A stretch of DNA of 64,000 nucleotides from Pseudomonas sp. PH1b (GTDB taxonomy: Bacteria > Pseudomonadota > Gammaproteobacteria > Pseudomonadales > Pseudomonadaceae): the NCBI RefSeq assembly GCF_000633395.1, contig NZ_AYMU01000007.1, forward strand, positions 186,001 to 250,000, read 5' to 3'. Below the pieces are notes generated by a model, which saw only the letters and a list, made by a program, of their open reading frames with translations, made no database searches and was not told the origin of the DNA. The position numbers and the translations under genes are program-made. This document shows positions 25,444-34,501 of the stretch, in pieces. The first letter of the stretch is position 1. Each line of letters starts with the position of its first letter.

Positions 25444-28161
25444 TCACACAGGGACGGCGACAGGTTGAACCGGAGCCGCCAGCAGGTGTTTGATCTCCGG
25501 CACGCAAGAGCCACATTGGCTACCGCAACCCAGTTGTTGTTTCAGTTGTGCCAGGTCCAGGCCCTGGGCTATTGCGGCGCACACCGCGCGATAACTGACG
25601 TTCCTGCAAGTGCACAGCGTGCGCTCTGGCAAACTGCCCAGGCGATTGCTTCCCGGAGGAGTGCTCAATGGAGCCAGCAGCCAGCGTCGCAGCTGTTCAT
25701 CTGCGCGTCCGTCTAGCCAGAGTGCCTGCAGCCAGTGCCTGGCCAGGGTTTCCCCGGCCAGGCGGATGCTGGTGATCCGGCCTTGTTCGATGCGCACACG
25801 CTTGCCGATGGCTCGGCGCGGATCGTCATAGGCCAGCACTGGCCCGGTATCAAGTGACAACTGCTGATCGATAGCCTTGAGCACATGCACCGGCGGTGCC
25901 TCCGAGTGGGCGGCGCGAATCACCAGCGCCGGGCGTTCGCGACCGGCGAGGCTGAGGCTGACGTAGGAAAAGGCTTCGCACAGGGGGCGCAGGATCCGTA
26001 TATGAGCCTGCACATCGCCCTCGATCAGCGCGTACAGGTGCCAGGGCAGTTGCACCGGCTCCAGGCGCACACCGCTGTGCTTGAGTTCCGGTTGCTTGGA
26101 CAGAGGGTCGAATGCTGGCTGGGTGACGGCATTGACTCCACCCTTGAGGAAGCGATCCCCCCAGTGCATCGGCAGGAAGGCCTGGCCGGGGCGTACGCTG
26201 TCATCTCCGCTCACCGCGACGATTACGCTGCCGCGCCGGCTTTTCAGGTTTACCAGGTCTCCGTCCTGCAGGCGTTGGCGCCGCATATCTTCAGGATGCA
26301 GGCTCAACAGCGCTTCGCTGACATGGCCAAACAGCTGCGCCGCAGTGCCAGTGCGGCTCATGCCATGCCATTGATCCCGCAGCCGGCCGGTGATCAGGGT
26401 CAGGGGGAAGCGGGCGTCGCGCTGTTCCTTGGCGGCCACGTAGGGGGTGCTGACCAGGCGGGCGCGGCCAGTGGCGGTGGCAAAGCGGCCATCGCCATAC
26501 AGGCGGGGAGTGCCTTGTGTTGCACCGCTGGGAAAGGGCCATTGCTGCGGGCCGAGGCGATCGATCAAGCCATGGCTGAGGCCGGACAGGTCCAGGTCGC
26601 GGCCCCGGGTCAGCCCCTTGTACTCATCGAACAGCTGGGCGGCGCTGTCGAAGGCAAACAGGCTGGGCTGGCCGGGACGCAGTTGGCGTTCCAGGCGCCG
26701 GGCGAAGTCCACGGTAATCGCCCAATCCGGCCGTGCCTCGCCGGGGGCGACAATGGCCTGGCGTACATGGGATACCCGTCGTTCCGAATTGGTCACCGTG
26801 CCTTCCTTCTCGCCCCAACTGGCGGCGGGCAGCAGCAGGTCGGCGAAGGTTGCGGTTTCAGTCGTGCCGAAGGCTTCCTGCAGGACCACGAAGGGGCAGC
26901 TCTGCAGGGCGGCGCGCACGCGGTTCTGGTCCGGCAGCGATTGTGCCGGGTTGGTGCAAGCGATCCACAGCGCCTTGATTCGGCCCTCGTGCAACTGCTC
27001 AAACAGTTCGATGGCCGTCAATCCGGGGGACGCCGGCAACCGTTCCACTCCCCAGTAAGCGGCGACTTCGGCGCGGTGTTCGGGGTCGGCTGCTTCCCGG
27101 TGTCCGGGGAGCAGATTGCTCAGGCTGCCGGTTTCACGGCCGCCCATGGCGTTAGGCTGGCCGGTGAGCGAGAAGGGCCCCGCGCCAGGCCTGCCGATTT
27201 GCCCGGTGACCAGGTGCAGGTTGATCAGCGCGCTGTTCTTCGCGCTGCCGGCGCTGGACTGATTCAGGCCCATGCACCACAGGGACAGGAAACTCGGTGC
27301 CGTCCCCACCCATTGTGCGCATTGTTGCAATTGTTCGACGCTGATGCCGCACAGTTGCGCCACCATCGGCGGGGTGTAATCGCGGACCAGCGCCTTGAGC
27401 TGCACCAGGCCCTCGGTGTGTTGCTGGATGAAATCCCGGTCGATCCAGTCCTCCCACAGCAGCAGGTGGAGGATGCCGTGAAACAGCGCCACATCGGTGC
27501 CGGGCAAGATCGCCAGGTGCAGATCAGCCAGGTCGCAAGTGTCGGTACGACGCGGGTCGATCACTATGACTTTCATCTGCGGGCGTTGGCTTTTGGCCTG
27601 TTCCAGGCGGCGAAACAATACCGGATGGGCGTAGGCCATGTTGCTACCGACGATCATCACGCAGTCGCTCTGCTCCAGGTCCTCATAGCTGCACGGCGGC
27701 GCATCGGCCCCCAGGCTGCGCTTGTAGCCCACCACCGCCGAAGACATGCACAGCCGGGAATTGCTGTCGATGTTGTTGGTGCCCACCAGGGCCCGGGCCA
27801 GCTTGTTGAAGGCGTAGTAGTCCTCGGTCAGCAGTTGCCCGGAAATATAGAACGCCACGCTGTCCGGGCCATGCTCGGCGATGGCCTGGGCGAACACCCC
27901 AGCGGCATGTTCCAGGGCGCTGTCCCAGTCACAGCGGCTGCGGGCCAGGGCCTTGCCCAGGCGCAGTTCCGGGTACAGCGCGCGGGCCGCGTGGTCGCCG
28001 GTCAAGTGCAGGCTGGCGCCCTTGCTGCACAGCTTGCCGAAGTTGGCCGGGTGCGTCGGGTCGCCACTGACGCCGAAAATCTCCCGGCCGTCATGCTCGA
28101 TCAGCACGCCGCAGCCGACCCCGCAGTAGCAACAGGTCGAGGCGGTGCTTTGGCGCGGCAT
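25444..28161 (-). CDS. nasC: Assimilatory nitrate reductase, molybdopterin subunit
   Basis: A 905-residue cytoplasmic enzyme reducing nitrate to nitrite. The N-terminal [4Fe-4S] motif TCCYCGVGCGV is followed by Mo-bis-MGD domains (DSNSRLCMSSAVVGYK; MCLWCMGLNQ-like LWCMGLNQSSAGS; molybdopterin-dinucleotide-binding domain near 585-700). The C-terminal BFD-like [2Fe-2S] domain is CTCRNVSYRAVCAAI...CGSQCGSCVPEIKHLL. It is named nasC in P. aeruginosa and nasA in many other bacteria. The ATG at 28161 overlaps the nirD stop (TGATG); a GTG one codon earlier is possible. Confidence 0.95.
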   Translation of the reverse strand: MPRQSTASTCCYCGVGCGVLIEHDGREIFGVSGDPTHPANFGKLCSKGASLHLTGDHAARALYPELRLGKALARSRCDWDSALEHAAGVFAQAIAEHGPDSVAFYISGQLLTEDYYAFNKLARALVGTNNIDSNSRLCMSSAVVGYKRSLGADAPPCSYEDLEQSDCVMIVGSNMAYAHPVLFRRLEQAKSQRPQMKVIVIDPRRTDTCDLADLHLAILPGTDVALFHGILHLLLWEDWIDRDFIQQHTEGLVQLKALVRDYTPPMVAQLCGISVEQLQQCAQWVGTAPSFLSLWCMGLNQSSAGSAKNSALINLHLVTGQIGRPGAGPFSLTGQPNAMGGRETGSLSNLLPGHREAADPEHRAEVAAYWGVERLPASPGLTAIELFEQLHEGRIKALWIACTNPAQSLPDQNRVRAALQSCPFVVLQEAFGTTETATFADLLLPAASWGEKEGTVTNSERRVSHVRQAIVAPGEARPDWAITVDFARRLERQLRPGQPSLFAFDSAAQLFDEYKGLTRGRDLDLSGLSHGLIDRLGPQQWPFPSGATQGTPRLYGDGRFATATGRARLVSTPYVAAKEQRDARFPLTLITGRLRDQWHGMSRTGTAAQLFGHVSEALLSLHPEDMRRQRLQDGDLVNLKSRRGSVIVAVSGDDSVRPGQAFLPMHWGDRFLKGGVNAVTQPAFDPLSKQPELKHSGVRLEPVQLPWHLYALIEGDVQAHIRILRPLCEAFSYVSLSLAGRERPALVIRAAHSEAPPVHVLKAIDQQLSLDTGPVLAYDDPRRAIGKRVRIEQGRITSIRLAGETLARHWLQALWLDGRADEQLRRWLLAPLSTPPGSNRLGSLPERTLCTCRNVSYRAVCAAIAQGLDLAQLKQQLGCGSQCGSCVPEIKHLLAAPVQPVAVPV

Positions 28162-28478
28162 CACCCAGCATCCCGCAGAGCCAACTGCACCCGGCCACTG
28201 GCCACGCGTGCCGGGTGGTGGTGGGCACAGCCAATGTCCGGGGCCTGGGCCGCGCCGGACTCCAGGTCGATCTGCCAGTTGTGCAGGGGGCAGGCCACGC
28301 GCTTTCCATAGATCAGCCCCTGGGACAGCGGCCCACCCTTGTGCGGGCAGCGGTCGTCGAGGGCGAAGACTTCGTCGTCGCTGGTGCGAAAGATCGCGAT
28401 ATCGCCCCTGGGACCTTTGACGATGCGCGAGCCCAGGGTGTTGATGTCTTCCAGGGCGCAGATATCCAGCCAGTTCAT
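28161..28478 (-). CDS. nirD: Nitrite reductase small subunit
   Basis: A 105-residue Rieske-type protein (MNWLDICALEDINTLGSRIV). Cluster ligands are CPHKGGPL and CPLHNWQIDL, both intact. It partners with NirB in NADH-dependent reduction of nitrite to ammonium. It overlaps nirB by 4 bp (ATGA) and nasC by one base, so the three are translationally coupled. Confidence 0.96.
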   Translation of the reverse strand: MNWLDICALEDINTLGSRIVKGPRGDIAIFRTSDDEVFALDDRCPHKGGPLSQGLIYGKRVACPLHNWQIDLESGAAQAPDIGCAHHHPARVASGRVQLALRDAG

Positions 28479-30928
28479 GCCGGCACCTCCAGTTGTTTGA
28501 CTGCGATGGGCTCGTATTCCTTCTTCAATTGCGGCTCGGCCAGGCGCGCTTGCCAGGGGTCCTGTTCGAGGGACAGGGCGAACTGCAGGCGCTCATTCAA
28601 GGCCTTGCGTCGCTCCGGGTCTTCCAGGACGGCCTTTTTCACGTGTTCCATGCCGACCCGTTGCAGGTAGTGCACGGTGCGTTCGAGGTAGAAGGCCTCT
28701 TCGCGATACAGCTGGAGAAAGGCGCCGTTGTATTCGCGCACTTGCTCGGCGGTCTTGAGCTTGACGAAGAACTCGGCCACTTCGGTCTTGATCCCGCCGT
28801 TACCGCCGATGTACATCTCCCAGCCGGAGTCGACGCCAATGATGCCCACGTCCTTGATCCCGGCTTCCGAGCAATTGCGCGGGCAGCCGGAGACTGCCAG
28901 CTTGACCTTGTGCGGCGACCACATGTTGAACAAGTCGTGTTCCAGCTCGATGCCCAGTTGGGTGGAGTTCTGGGTGCCGAAGCGGCAGAACTCGCTGCCG
29001 ACGCAGGTCTTCACTGTGCGGATGGACTTGCCGTAGGCGTGGCCGGAGGGCATGTCCAGGTCTTTCCAGACCCCCGGCAGGTCTTCCTTGCGAATCCCCA
29101 GCAGGTCGATGCGCTGGCCACCGGTGACCTTGACCATGGGCACCTGGTACTTGTCGGCGACGTCGGCGATGCGCCGCAGCTCGGACGGGTTGGTCACGCC
29201 GCCCCACATCCGCGGCACCACCGAATAGGTGCCGTCCTTCTGGATATTGGCGTGGGCCCGCTCGTTGATCAGCCGTGATTGCGGATCGTCCCGGGCCTCG
29301 CCGGGCCAGGTGGAAATCAGGTAGTAGTTCAGCGCCGGGCGGCAGGTGGCGCAGCCGTTGGGGGTGCGCCAGTTGAGGTGGCCCATGGTGCCGGCAATGG
29401 TCAGCAGGTGCTGCTCGCGAATGGCCTGGCGGATCTGCCCGTGGGTCAGGTCGCTGCAGCCACAGATGGCTTTCTCGCTTTTCGGCTTGACGTCCGCCGC
29501 GCCACCCACGGTGTTGATCAGGATCTGCTCCACCAACCCGGCGCAGGAGCCGCAGGAACTGGCGGCCTTGGTGTGTTTCTTGACCTCGTCGACGCTGAAC
29601 AGCCCCTGTTCCTGGATGGCCTTGACGATGCTGCCCTTGCACACGCCGTTGCAGCCGCAGACTTCGGCAGTGTCGGCCATGCTCATGGCCTTGTCCTGGC
29701 CCTGGTGGCCGACATCTCCCAGGGCATTTTCACCAAACATCAGGTGATCACGGATCTCGCCGATGGCCTGGTTTTCCCGGATTTGCCGGAAGTACCAGCC
29801 GCCGTCAGCGGTGTCGCCATACAGGCAGGCGCCCACCAGGATGTCGTCCTTGATCACCAGCTTCTTGTAGACCCCGCCGATCGGGTCGGACAGGGTGATG
29901 GTCTCGGTGCCTTCGCCGCCCATGAAGTCGCCGGCGGAAAACAGGTCGATACCGGTGACCTTCAATTTGGTGGAGGTCACCGAACCCTGGTAGCGGGCGA
30001 AGCCCAGTTGGGCCAAGTGGTTGGCGCAGACCTTGGCCTGCTCGAACAATGGCGCTACCAGGCCGTAGGCGATGCCGCGGTGGCTGGCGCATTCGCCGAT
30101 GGCATAGATGCGCGGGTCAAAGGTCTGCAGGGTATCGTTGACCAGGATTCCCCGATTGCAGGGCAGGCCGGCGCGCTCAGCCAGCTCGCTGTTGGGGCGG
30201 ATGCCGGCGGCCATCACCACCAGGTCGGCGGGAATGCTCTGGCCGTCCTTGAACTGCACCGAGCCGACCCGACCGTTGCCGGCATCGATCAGGGCCTGGG
30301 TCTGTGCGCCCAGGCGAAATTTCAGCCCCCGGCTTTCCAGGGCACTTTGCAGCAACTGGCCGCTGGTCTGGTCCAACTGCCGCTCCAGCAGCCATTCACC
30401 GATGTGCACCACGGTCACGTCCATGCCCCGCAGCTTGAGGCCGTTGGCGGCTTCCAGGCCCAGCAGGCCGCCGCCGATCACTACGGCATGGCGATGGGTC
30501 TTCGCGGTGTCGATCATGACCTGGGTGTCGGCGATGTCACGGTAGCCAATGACGCCCAGCAGGTCCTTGCCGGGGATCGGCAGAATAAAGGGCGTGGAGC
30601 CGGTGGCGATCAGCAGACGGTCGTACTCGGCTTCGCTGCCGTCTTCGGCGATCACCCGGCGCTTGCTGCGGTCGATGTGCACCACCTTGCGATTGAGCAG
30701 CAGCTTGATGTTGTGGTCCTGGTACCAGTCCAGGTCGTTGAGGACGATCTCCTCGAAGGTCTGCTCGCCAGCCAGGACCGGCGACAGCAGGATGCGGTTG
30801 TAGTTGGTGTGGGGTTCGGCGCCGAAGACCGTGATGTCATACAGCTCGTCGCTCAGTTTGAGCAGTTCCTCCAGGGTGCGTACCCCGGCCATGCCGTTGC
30901 CGATCATCACCAGCTTGAGTCTTTTCAT
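28475..30928 (-). CDS. nirB: Nitrite reductase large subunit
   Basis: An 817-residue siroheme protein reducing nitrite to ammonium in the cytoplasm. Domains in order are an FAD/NAD-binding oxidoreductase (VMIGNGMAGVRTLEELLKL at about 7-25; LLIATGSTPFILPIPG), a BFD [2Fe-2S] domain (CGCNGVCKGSIV, SSCGSCAGLVEQIL), and a nitrite/sulfite reductase with siroheme-[4Fe-4S] ligands (CVGSEFCRFG, CPRNCSEAGIKD). ATG 30928 is preceded by GGAGAAG and gives MKRLKLVMIGNG; the upstream extension is leader RNA. It heads the nirB-nirD-nasC-cobA operon. Confidence 0.97.
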   Translation of the reverse strand: MKRLKLVMIGNGMAGVRTLEELLKLSDELYDITVFGAEPHTNYNRILLSPVLAGEQTFEEIVLNDLDWYQDHNIKLLLNRKVVHIDRSKRRVIAEDGSEAEYDRLLIATGSTPFILPIPGKDLLGVIGYRDIADTQVMIDTAKTHRHAVVIGGGLLGLEAANGLKLRGMDVTVVHIGEWLLERQLDQTSGQLLQSALESRGLKFRLGAQTQALIDAGNGRVGSVQFKDGQSIPADLVVMAAGIRPNSELAERAGLPCNRGILVNDTLQTFDPRIYAIGECASHRGIAYGLVAPLFEQAKVCANHLAQLGFARYQGSVTSTKLKVTGIDLFSAGDFMGGEGTETITLSDPIGGVYKKLVIKDDILVGACLYGDTADGGWYFRQIRENQAIGEIRDHLMFGENALGDVGHQGQDKAMSMADTAEVCGCNGVCKGSIVKAIQEQGLFSVDEVKKHTKAASSCGSCAGLVEQILINTVGGAADVKPKSEKAICGCSDLTHGQIRQAIREQHLLTIAGTMGHLNWRTPNGCATCRPALNYYLISTWPGEARDDPQSRLINERAHANIQKDGTYSVVPRMWGGVTNPSELRRIADVADKYQVPMVKVTGGQRIDLLGIRKEDLPGVWKDLDMPSGHAYGKSIRTVKTCVGSEFCRFGTQNSTQLGIELEHDLFNMWSPHKVKLAVSGCPRNCSEAGIKDVGIIGVDSGWEMYIGGNGGIKTEVAEFFVKLKTAEQVREYNGAFLQLYREEAFYLERTVHYLQRVGMEHVKKAVLEDPERRKALNERLQFALSLEQDPWQARLAEPQLKKEYEPIAVKQLEVPA

Positions 30929-30988
30929 GGGCTTCTCCGGGAGCACAGGCCGGTCGGTGTGAGGCCTGGCTCGACAAAATGCGCGCAA

Positions 30989-31080
30989 ACAAAAAAGGCG
31001 TCCCGTCAGTAGCCTGACGAGGACGCCTTTGTCCGGTCCCGTTCTCTCGGGAAGCCTGCCTTCGTCGTTGAAGGGCGGGC
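30989..31080 (-). promoter_or_regulatory. NasT (ANTAR) antitermination leader of nirB
   Basis: On the minus strand: a hairpin with loop AACGAC at 31060-31073, then P1 (TCCCG-AGAGAA-CGGGA, 31037-31052), a 2-nt linker, P2 (GGAC-AAAGGC-GTCC, 31021-31034), and a terminator whose 10-bp lower stem (30994-31003 with 31021-31030) and 6-bp upper stem (31004-31009 with 31014-31019) end in a T-run at 30989-30996. All three loops are six bases with A1 and G4, the known ANTAR target. P2 and the terminator share bases 31021-31030, so they exclude each other. NasT binding would allow read-through into nirB. Confidence 0.9.
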
Positions 31081-31103
31081 TTTATGTCTGTTGCATAAGC
31101 TGA

Positions 31104-31120
31104 TGCAGCGCCTGTGCCAA
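31104..31120 (-). promoter_or_regulatory. Sigma-54 promoter of nirB
   Basis: Minus-strand TTGGCACAGGCGCTGCA matches the -24/-12 consensus TTGGCACG-N4-TTGCA with the exact GG-N10-GC spacing and two differences. Transcription would start near 31094 and give a leader of about 166 nt that includes the antitermination element. This implies NtrC control. Confidence 0.8.
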
Positions 31121-31318
31121 CTTGTTGAAGTCGTGAGTCTGCAAGGCGCCGGCGCCGGTTCTGGGGCTTGCCGGTGCCATGTGTTGCACCGAATCAAGGC
31201 AGGTCGCCCTTTTTCGGCGCGATCGCCATTGCCTCTGCGAAGACCCGCTTTGAGTGTCGGGGCGTCACCGCACGTCCTGACGGTTTCGTTCCTGGCTGGA
31301 CGGCCTCGCCCACGGCTT

Positions 31319-32989
31319 TCAGTGGCGCAGCAGCAGGAACAGCAGCACCAGGTTCAGCAGTAACGCTACCAGGGCCACGCTGCGCCAGACTTTCAGTGGC
31401 TCGCGCTCGAGCAGCGGCAGGGCGCGCGGGCTCAAGCTGCAGCGTTCCCCTTGCTCCAGTACCAGCAGCCATTGTTCGGCCGTTTCAAAGCGTTGCGCCG
31501 GGTTGCTGGCGACACTGCGGAGCAGGGTGTGCTCCAGCCATTCCGGGAGGTCCGGGCGGTAGCGGCTGGGGGGCGCCGGCAGGCTGAAGCGCGGTCGCTG
31601 GAACGCTTCGATCTCGCCATGGGGGTAATGTCCAGTCAGCAGGTAGTACAAGGTCACGCCCACGGCATAGAGGTCCTGCTGCGGGCTCGGAGCTTCGCCA
31701 CTGAAGGCTTCCGGAGCAATGAAGCTCGGGGTGCCGGGCAGTAGGTGGGCCGGGTCCGCCGACAGCCCGGGGCAGTAGGCCAGGCCAAAATCCAGCACGC
31801 GCAATTCGCCATCGTCCCCCAGCAGCAGGTTCTCCGGCTTGAGGTCTCGATGCAGGATCTGCCGTCGATGCAGCAGGCCCACGGCACGCAGCAGGCGCTC
31901 GGCGAGAAACTGCCACTGGGCCAGGGGCAGCGGGCCGCTCTGCTGGAACAGCTGCGCCAGGGTCTGCCCGGGGTATTCGCGCATCAGGTAGTACAGGTGC
32001 TGGCGTGAGCCGCCGTGATGCACCTGGGGAAAGTGTCGCCCGGCAACCCGGCGCAGCAGCCATTCTTCGGACAGCAACGCCTGGCAGGCCGGCAGGTCAT
32101 CGCGCAGGGCCTCGGGCAGGGTTTTCAGCAGCCAGGCTTGCTGCTGATCGTCATGCACGCGATACAGCAGCGATTGTCGGCTGCGATTGATCATGCCTTC
32201 GATGTGCCAGCCTTCGAACCGCTGTCCGGGTTTCAGTGGCGGGGGCAGGGGCCATTGCTGAAGGTGCATCAGGGCGTCGCCAATGCTGTCCTCCCCCAGT
32301 TGCTCGACCCGTACCAGCAGCGCACTGGCGTTGTCCTGGCTGCCGGCCAGGTGGGCGGCGCTGACCAGGGTGGCGACGGCGGTATCCGGGTCCGGCTGGT
32401 CCCGCAGGATCGCGGCAATCGCGGTGTCGCCCAGGGTGGCCCAGACCCCGTCGCTGAGCATCAGGAAGCTTTCCCCCAGGCGCAGTTCGCCATCGAGGAA
32501 ATCCAGCACCAGGTGCTGGTCCAGCCCCAATGCGCGCTTGAGCACGTGCTGCATGCCCGGCTGGTCCCAGACGTGGTCCTCGCTGATGCGTTGCAACTGA
32601 CCGTCATGCCAGCGGTAGACCCGGCAGTCGCCGACATGGGCCAGGGTGAAGCGCCGGCCCCGCAGCACCAGGGCGCTGAGGGTGGTGAGCAGGGGCTGGC
32701 CACCGCCATTGGCCTGGAGCCAGAGGTTCTGGGCGATCAGCAGGCGCTCCAGGGATTGGGCCACGGCCCAGGTTTGCGGCGTGGCGTAGTAGTCCAGGGC
32801 CAGGACCTGCAAGGTGGAGCGTGCGGCCAGGCCGCCATCGGCGCACTGGCTGACACCGTCGGCAATGGCGAACAGCAGGCCCTTGCTCGCAGCCAGGGCT
32901 GGCGCCGGTGTCACCAGGCGCACGGCATCCTGGTTTTCCCTGCGAGGGCCGGTGGCGCTGGCCTGGGCGTGACTCAGTTGCAGGGCCAT
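31319..32989 (-). CDS. Fused PP2C-type phosphatase and Ser/Thr protein kinase
   Basis: A 556-residue protein. Residues about 1-235 form a PP2C phosphatase (RRENQDAVR with Glu18/Asp21, AIADGVS at 41-47, LAHVGDCRVYR, LMLSDGVW, GSQDNASALLV), with metal ligands present. Residues about 258-520 form a Hanks-type kinase (ATP-binding Lys in AWLLKTL; HRDLKPENLLL with HRD at 380-382; LDFGLAY; GTPSFIAPE; DLYAVGVTLYYLLTG). A C-terminal helix (VALVALLLNLVLLFLLL) anchors it in the membrane. It lies 7 bp after nasA in the same operon. Both activities look intact; the target is unknown, and nitrate uptake or assimilation is suggested by context only. Confidence 0.9.
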   Translation of the reverse strand: MALQLSHAQASATGPRRENQDAVRLVTPAPALAASKGLLFAIADGVSQCADGGLAARSTLQVLALDYYATPQTWAVAQSLERLLIAQNLWLQANGGGQPLLTTLSALVLRGRRFTLAHVGDCRVYRWHDGQLQRISEDHVWDQPGMQHVLKRALGLDQHLVLDFLDGELRLGESFLMLSDGVWATLGDTAIAAILRDQPDPDTAVATLVSAAHLAGSQDNASALLVRVEQLGEDSIGDALMHLQQWPLPPPLKPGQRFEGWHIEGMINRSRQSLLYRVHDDQQQAWLLKTLPEALRDDLPACQALLSEEWLLRRVAGRHFPQVHHGGSRQHLYYLMREYPGQTLAQLFQQSGPLPLAQWQFLAERLLRAVGLLHRRQILHRDLKPENLLLGDDGELRVLDFGLAYCPGLSADPAHLLPGTPSFIAPEAFSGEAPSPQQDLYAVGVTLYYLLTGHYPHGEIEAFQRPRFSLPAPPSRYRPDLPEWLEHTLLRSVASNPAQRFETAEQWLLVLEQGERCSLSPRALPLLEREPLKVWRSVALVALLLNLVLLFLLLRH

Positions 32990-32996
32990 GGCCGTC

Positions 32997-34208
32997 TCAG
33001 ACTCGCGCCGCAGTCACGGCGGCCGAGCCCCAGGTGGTTCTCCAGCGACGCTTGACCCCATGCAGGCCGAACCAGGCCAGTACCCCGAGGCCGGCGAACA
33101 GCCACAGGGCCAGTTGATAGCTGCCGGTGCTCTGCTTGATGGCACCCATGCCTGCTGCCAGGGCAAAGCCGCCGATGCCGCCGGCCATGCCGATCAGCCC
33201 GGTCATGACTCCGATCTCCTGGCGAAAGCGTTGCGGCACCAATTGGAACACCGCGCCGTTGCCGGCTCCCAGGCCGAGCATGGTGCAGACGAACAGCGCC
33301 AGGGCAGCGTAAGAACTGGGCAGATTGAAGCCTACAGCAGCGATGCAGATCACCGCCACGCTGTACATCGCCAGCAAGGTGCGAATGCCGCCGAAGCGGT
33401 CCGCCAGGGCGCCGCCCAGGGGGCGCATCAGGCTGCCGCCGAACACGCAGGCGGCGGTGTAGTAGCCAGCGGTTACCGGGCTCAGGCCGTACTGGTCGTT
33501 GAAGTAGCCGGGCAGGGCGCTGGCCAGGCCGATGAAGCCGCCGAAGGTGACGCTGTAGAAGCACATGAACCACCAGCTGTCACGGTCGCCGAGGGCCTTG
33601 AAGTAGTCGCCCATGGATTTGGCCCGGGGCCGCTCGGGGGCATTCTGCGCCAGCCAGGCGAACAGGCCCAGGGTCAGCAGCAGTGGAATCAGGGCGAAGC
33701 CGAAGACGTTGTTCCAGCCGAAGGCTGCTGCCAGCACCGGGGCGATCAGTGCGGCGAACACGGTGCCGGAGTTGCCGGCTCCGGCGATGCCCATGGCCTT
33801 GCCCTGATGCTGCGGTGGGTACCATTGCGAGGCCAGGGGCAGGGCCACGGCGAAGGAGGCCCCGGCCATGCCGAGGAATACGCCCAGGAGCAAGGCTTGC
33901 TCATAACTGTGGATGCCCAGCCGCCAGGCCCCGAACAGCGCACCGATGACGATGACCTGGCCGATCAGGCCGGCGGTTTTCGGTGACAGGCGATCGGCCA
34001 GCAGGCCCATGATGAAGCGCAGTACCGCGCCGGCAAGGATCGGCGTGGCCACCATCAGCCCGCGCTGCTGGGTGCTCAGTTGCAGGTCGGCGGCGATCTG
34101 TACCGCCAGGGGGCCCAGCAGGTACCAGACCATGAAGCTCAGGTCGAAATACAGAAAGGCCGCGAACAGGGTCGGGGTGTGGCCGGATTTCCAGAAGCTT
34201 GAATTCAT
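32997..34208 (-). CDS. nasA: Nitrate/nitrite MFS transporter (NNP family)
   Basis: A 403-residue, 12-helix major facilitator protein. The nitrate-signature motifs GIAGAGNSGTVFAALIAP (first half) and LGLGAGNGAVFQLVPQRF (second half) are clear, as is LADRLSPKTAGLIGQ between helices 2 and 3. It imports nitrate for assimilation and is called nasA in P. aeruginosa; similar proteins are called NarK/NrtP. The ATG at 34208 is followed by MNSSFWKSGHTPTLFAAFLY; the upstream open frame is leader RNA. It is co-transcribed with the phosphatase/kinase gene. Confidence 0.94.
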   Translation of the reverse strand: MNSSFWKSGHTPTLFAAFLYFDLSFMVWYLLGPLAVQIAADLQLSTQQRGLMVATPILAGAVLRFIMGLLADRLSPKTAGLIGQVIVIGALFGAWRLGIHSYEQALLLGVFLGMAGASFAVALPLASQWYPPQHQGKAMGIAGAGNSGTVFAALIAPVLAAAFGWNNVFGFALIPLLLTLGLFAWLAQNAPERPRAKSMGDYFKALGDRDSWWFMCFYSVTFGGFIGLASALPGYFNDQYGLSPVTAGYYTAACVFGGSLMRPLGGALADRFGGIRTLLAMYSVAVICIAAVGFNLPSSYAALALFVCTMLGLGAGNGAVFQLVPQRFRQEIGVMTGLIGMAGGIGGFALAAGMGAIKQSTGSYQLALWLFAGLGVLAWFGLHGVKRRWRTTWGSAAVTAARV

Positions 34209-34305
34209 CGCGCACCTCAGCTGATAAGAATCGTTGGAATCGTCATGAGCCAGCAGGTGGAGCGCCGCCACGGCCGCGCCACCGACCCCGTTCAGTGGGG
34301 CCAAA

Positions 34306-34392
34306 ACGCAAAAACGTCGGCACCCGGCTCGTTGTGGGCGAGCAGGGTGCGCGACGTCTTTGTCGTAGGTGGGGCAACCGCCGTTGGTTACC
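34306..34392 (-). promoter_or_regulatory. NasT (ANTAR) antitermination leader of nasA
   Basis: On the minus strand: P1 is GGTAACC-AACGGC-GGTTGCC (34373-34392, one G-T pair), then a 7-nt linker, P2 is CGAC-AAAGAC-GTCG (34352-34365), and a terminator with a 17-bp stem (34314-34319, 34320-34325 and 34327-34331 pairing with 34352-34357, 34345-34350 and 34339-34343) is followed by five T. Both hairpin loops are hexamers with A1 and G4. P2 overlaps the terminator's 5' arm at 34352-34357. Confidence 0.9.
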
Positions 34393-34406
34393 GTTGTGGA
34401 TCTGAT

Positions 34407-34423
34407 AGCAAGAGCCGCGCCAA
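34407..34423 (-). promoter_or_regulatory. Sigma-54 promoter of nasA
   Basis: Minus-strand TTGGCGCGGCTCTTGCT differs from TTGGCACG-N4-TTGCT at one position and has the exact -24/-12 spacing. The predicted start near 34397 places the P1 hairpin at the very 5' end of the transcript, in a leader of about 189 nt. Confidence 0.85.
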
Positions 34424-34440
34424 CCCCTGTCGACCCCAGC

Positions 34441-34500
34441 AGCAGGACCTGGCTCAGGACCTGGCTGTGGAACTGGTTGTGGGGCTGGTTGTGGGGCTGG
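34441..34500. repeat. Five tandem 12-bp repeats upstream of the nasA promoter
   Basis: Plus-strand units in order: AGCAGGACCTGG, CTCAGGACCTGG, CTGTGGAACTGG, TTGTGGGGCTGG, TTGTGGGGCTGG. All end in CTGG, and the last two are identical. The array lies between the sigma-54 promoter (34407-34423) and a REPIN (34502-34584), whose first bases (CTGTAGGAGCTGG) resemble a sixth unit. Confidence 0.85.
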
Positions 34501-34501
34501 C

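Noticed and set aside
25885..28311. An 808-codon plus-strand open frame opposite nasC
   Set aside because: Shadow of nasC with low-complexity composition.
31150..31200. GGTGC-N8-GCACC inverted repeat upstream of the nirB promoter as an NtrC site
   Set aside because: The arms are in the opposite orientation to the NtrC consensus (GCAC...GGTGC), so I do not call it; real NtrC sites were not located.
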